NCBI RefSeq assembly: GCF_029227915.1
Contig: NC_079880.1
Span: forward strand, 24,428,501 to 24,492,500
Source: Hydractinia symbiolongicarpus
Lineage: Eukaryota > Cnidaria > Hydrozoa > Anthoathecata > Hydractiniidae
Direction: 5' to 3'
Length of the DNA: 64,000 nucleotides
Numbering within the stretch: the first letter of the stretch is position 1; each line of letters opens with the position of its first letter. Of this stretch, positions 63,648-64,000 are shown one piece after another. The position numbers and the translations under genes were made by a program. The notes under the pieces are model-generated. The model was not told where the DNA came from. It searched no databases and worked only from the letters and a program-made list of their open reading frames with translations.

Positions 63648-64000
63648 TTTTATCATACACCATTGGAAGGGAATGAGAACCTTTCCATATTATATTTTGT
63701 TTTGTTTTTGTTTTGGTCTTTTTTTCGTTATTCTTGTTTCTTGTAGTTCTAAAACATTCGCGCTTCAGTTATTTTCGGCTTTTGTGTACTACTATCGAGA
63801 ACAATAAAAGATGTGATATAATACATCCTCCGTTTGATAACTTTTTTATTTTTAATTAGTTTTAACTCTCCATCTGATTGGCTTGCGTGTAATTTTATAA
63901 AGGAACTATATATAAACGAAATTAAAGTGCCGGAGAGACTATCGAATATCTCAAACAGATATTCGGTATCGTATATCTGCTGAGATTTTTTTATTCTCGG

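Overview
The window is nuclear DNA from an animal. It is visibly AT-rich, the genes are broken into many short exons with GT/AG junctions, and dispersed repeats and retroelement debris are abundant. The gene and repeat content fits a cnidarian, most likely a hydrozoan. That placement is inference; no organism-specific marker was checked.

Four host genes can be modelled. (1) 9680-26137, plus: a complete 19-exon PAS-domain kinase (PASK), 1,231 codons, every junction in frame. (2) 31211-35391, minus: a two-exon model with a zinc-ribbon-like N-terminus, a shortened LRAT-like unit, a Gly/Ala-rich membrane-type segment and a second LRAT/NlpC-like unit; it has no familiar name. (3) 40439-44659, minus: a complete four-exon UQCC2 (complex III assembly factor), 130 aa, hidden from ORF scanning because its exons are small. 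(4) 45983 to beyond the right edge, plus: a LOTUS plus multi-Tudor protein of TDRD7 type, 17 exons and 968 codons visible, C-terminus outside the window. UQCC2 and the TDRD7-like gene are head to head, about 1.3 kb apart.

The first 9.5 kb holds no host gene I can support. It is a graveyard of mobile DNA: a SINE copy, a TTAA-ended MITE, a SWIM zinc-finger exon abutting a broken THAP-type exon on the other strand, a 300-bp segmental duplication, a reverse transcriptase relic with two in-frame stops, and a 566-bp MITE. Other mobile DNA includes a tRNA-derived SINE with intact A and B boxes (29705-30072), four 3'-end fragments of one non-LTR retrotransposon family, a repeat family present in introns of both PASK and the TDRD7-like gene, and a ~2.3-kb nested foldback structure in TDRD7 intron 2.

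Two large minisatellites stand out. One is a 51-bp array inside the PASK kinase-domain intron, with 153-bp higher-order periodicity. The other is a 47-bp array at about 38.05-39.96 kb, with a 799-bp (17-unit) higher-order repeat. Energy sensing (PASK), respiratory complex assembly (UQCC2) and germ-granule/piRNA biology (TDRD7-like) are unrelated functions; I see no sign that the neighbours act as a unit. The most novel candidates are the unusual LRAT-like architecture and the two higher-order minisatellites.
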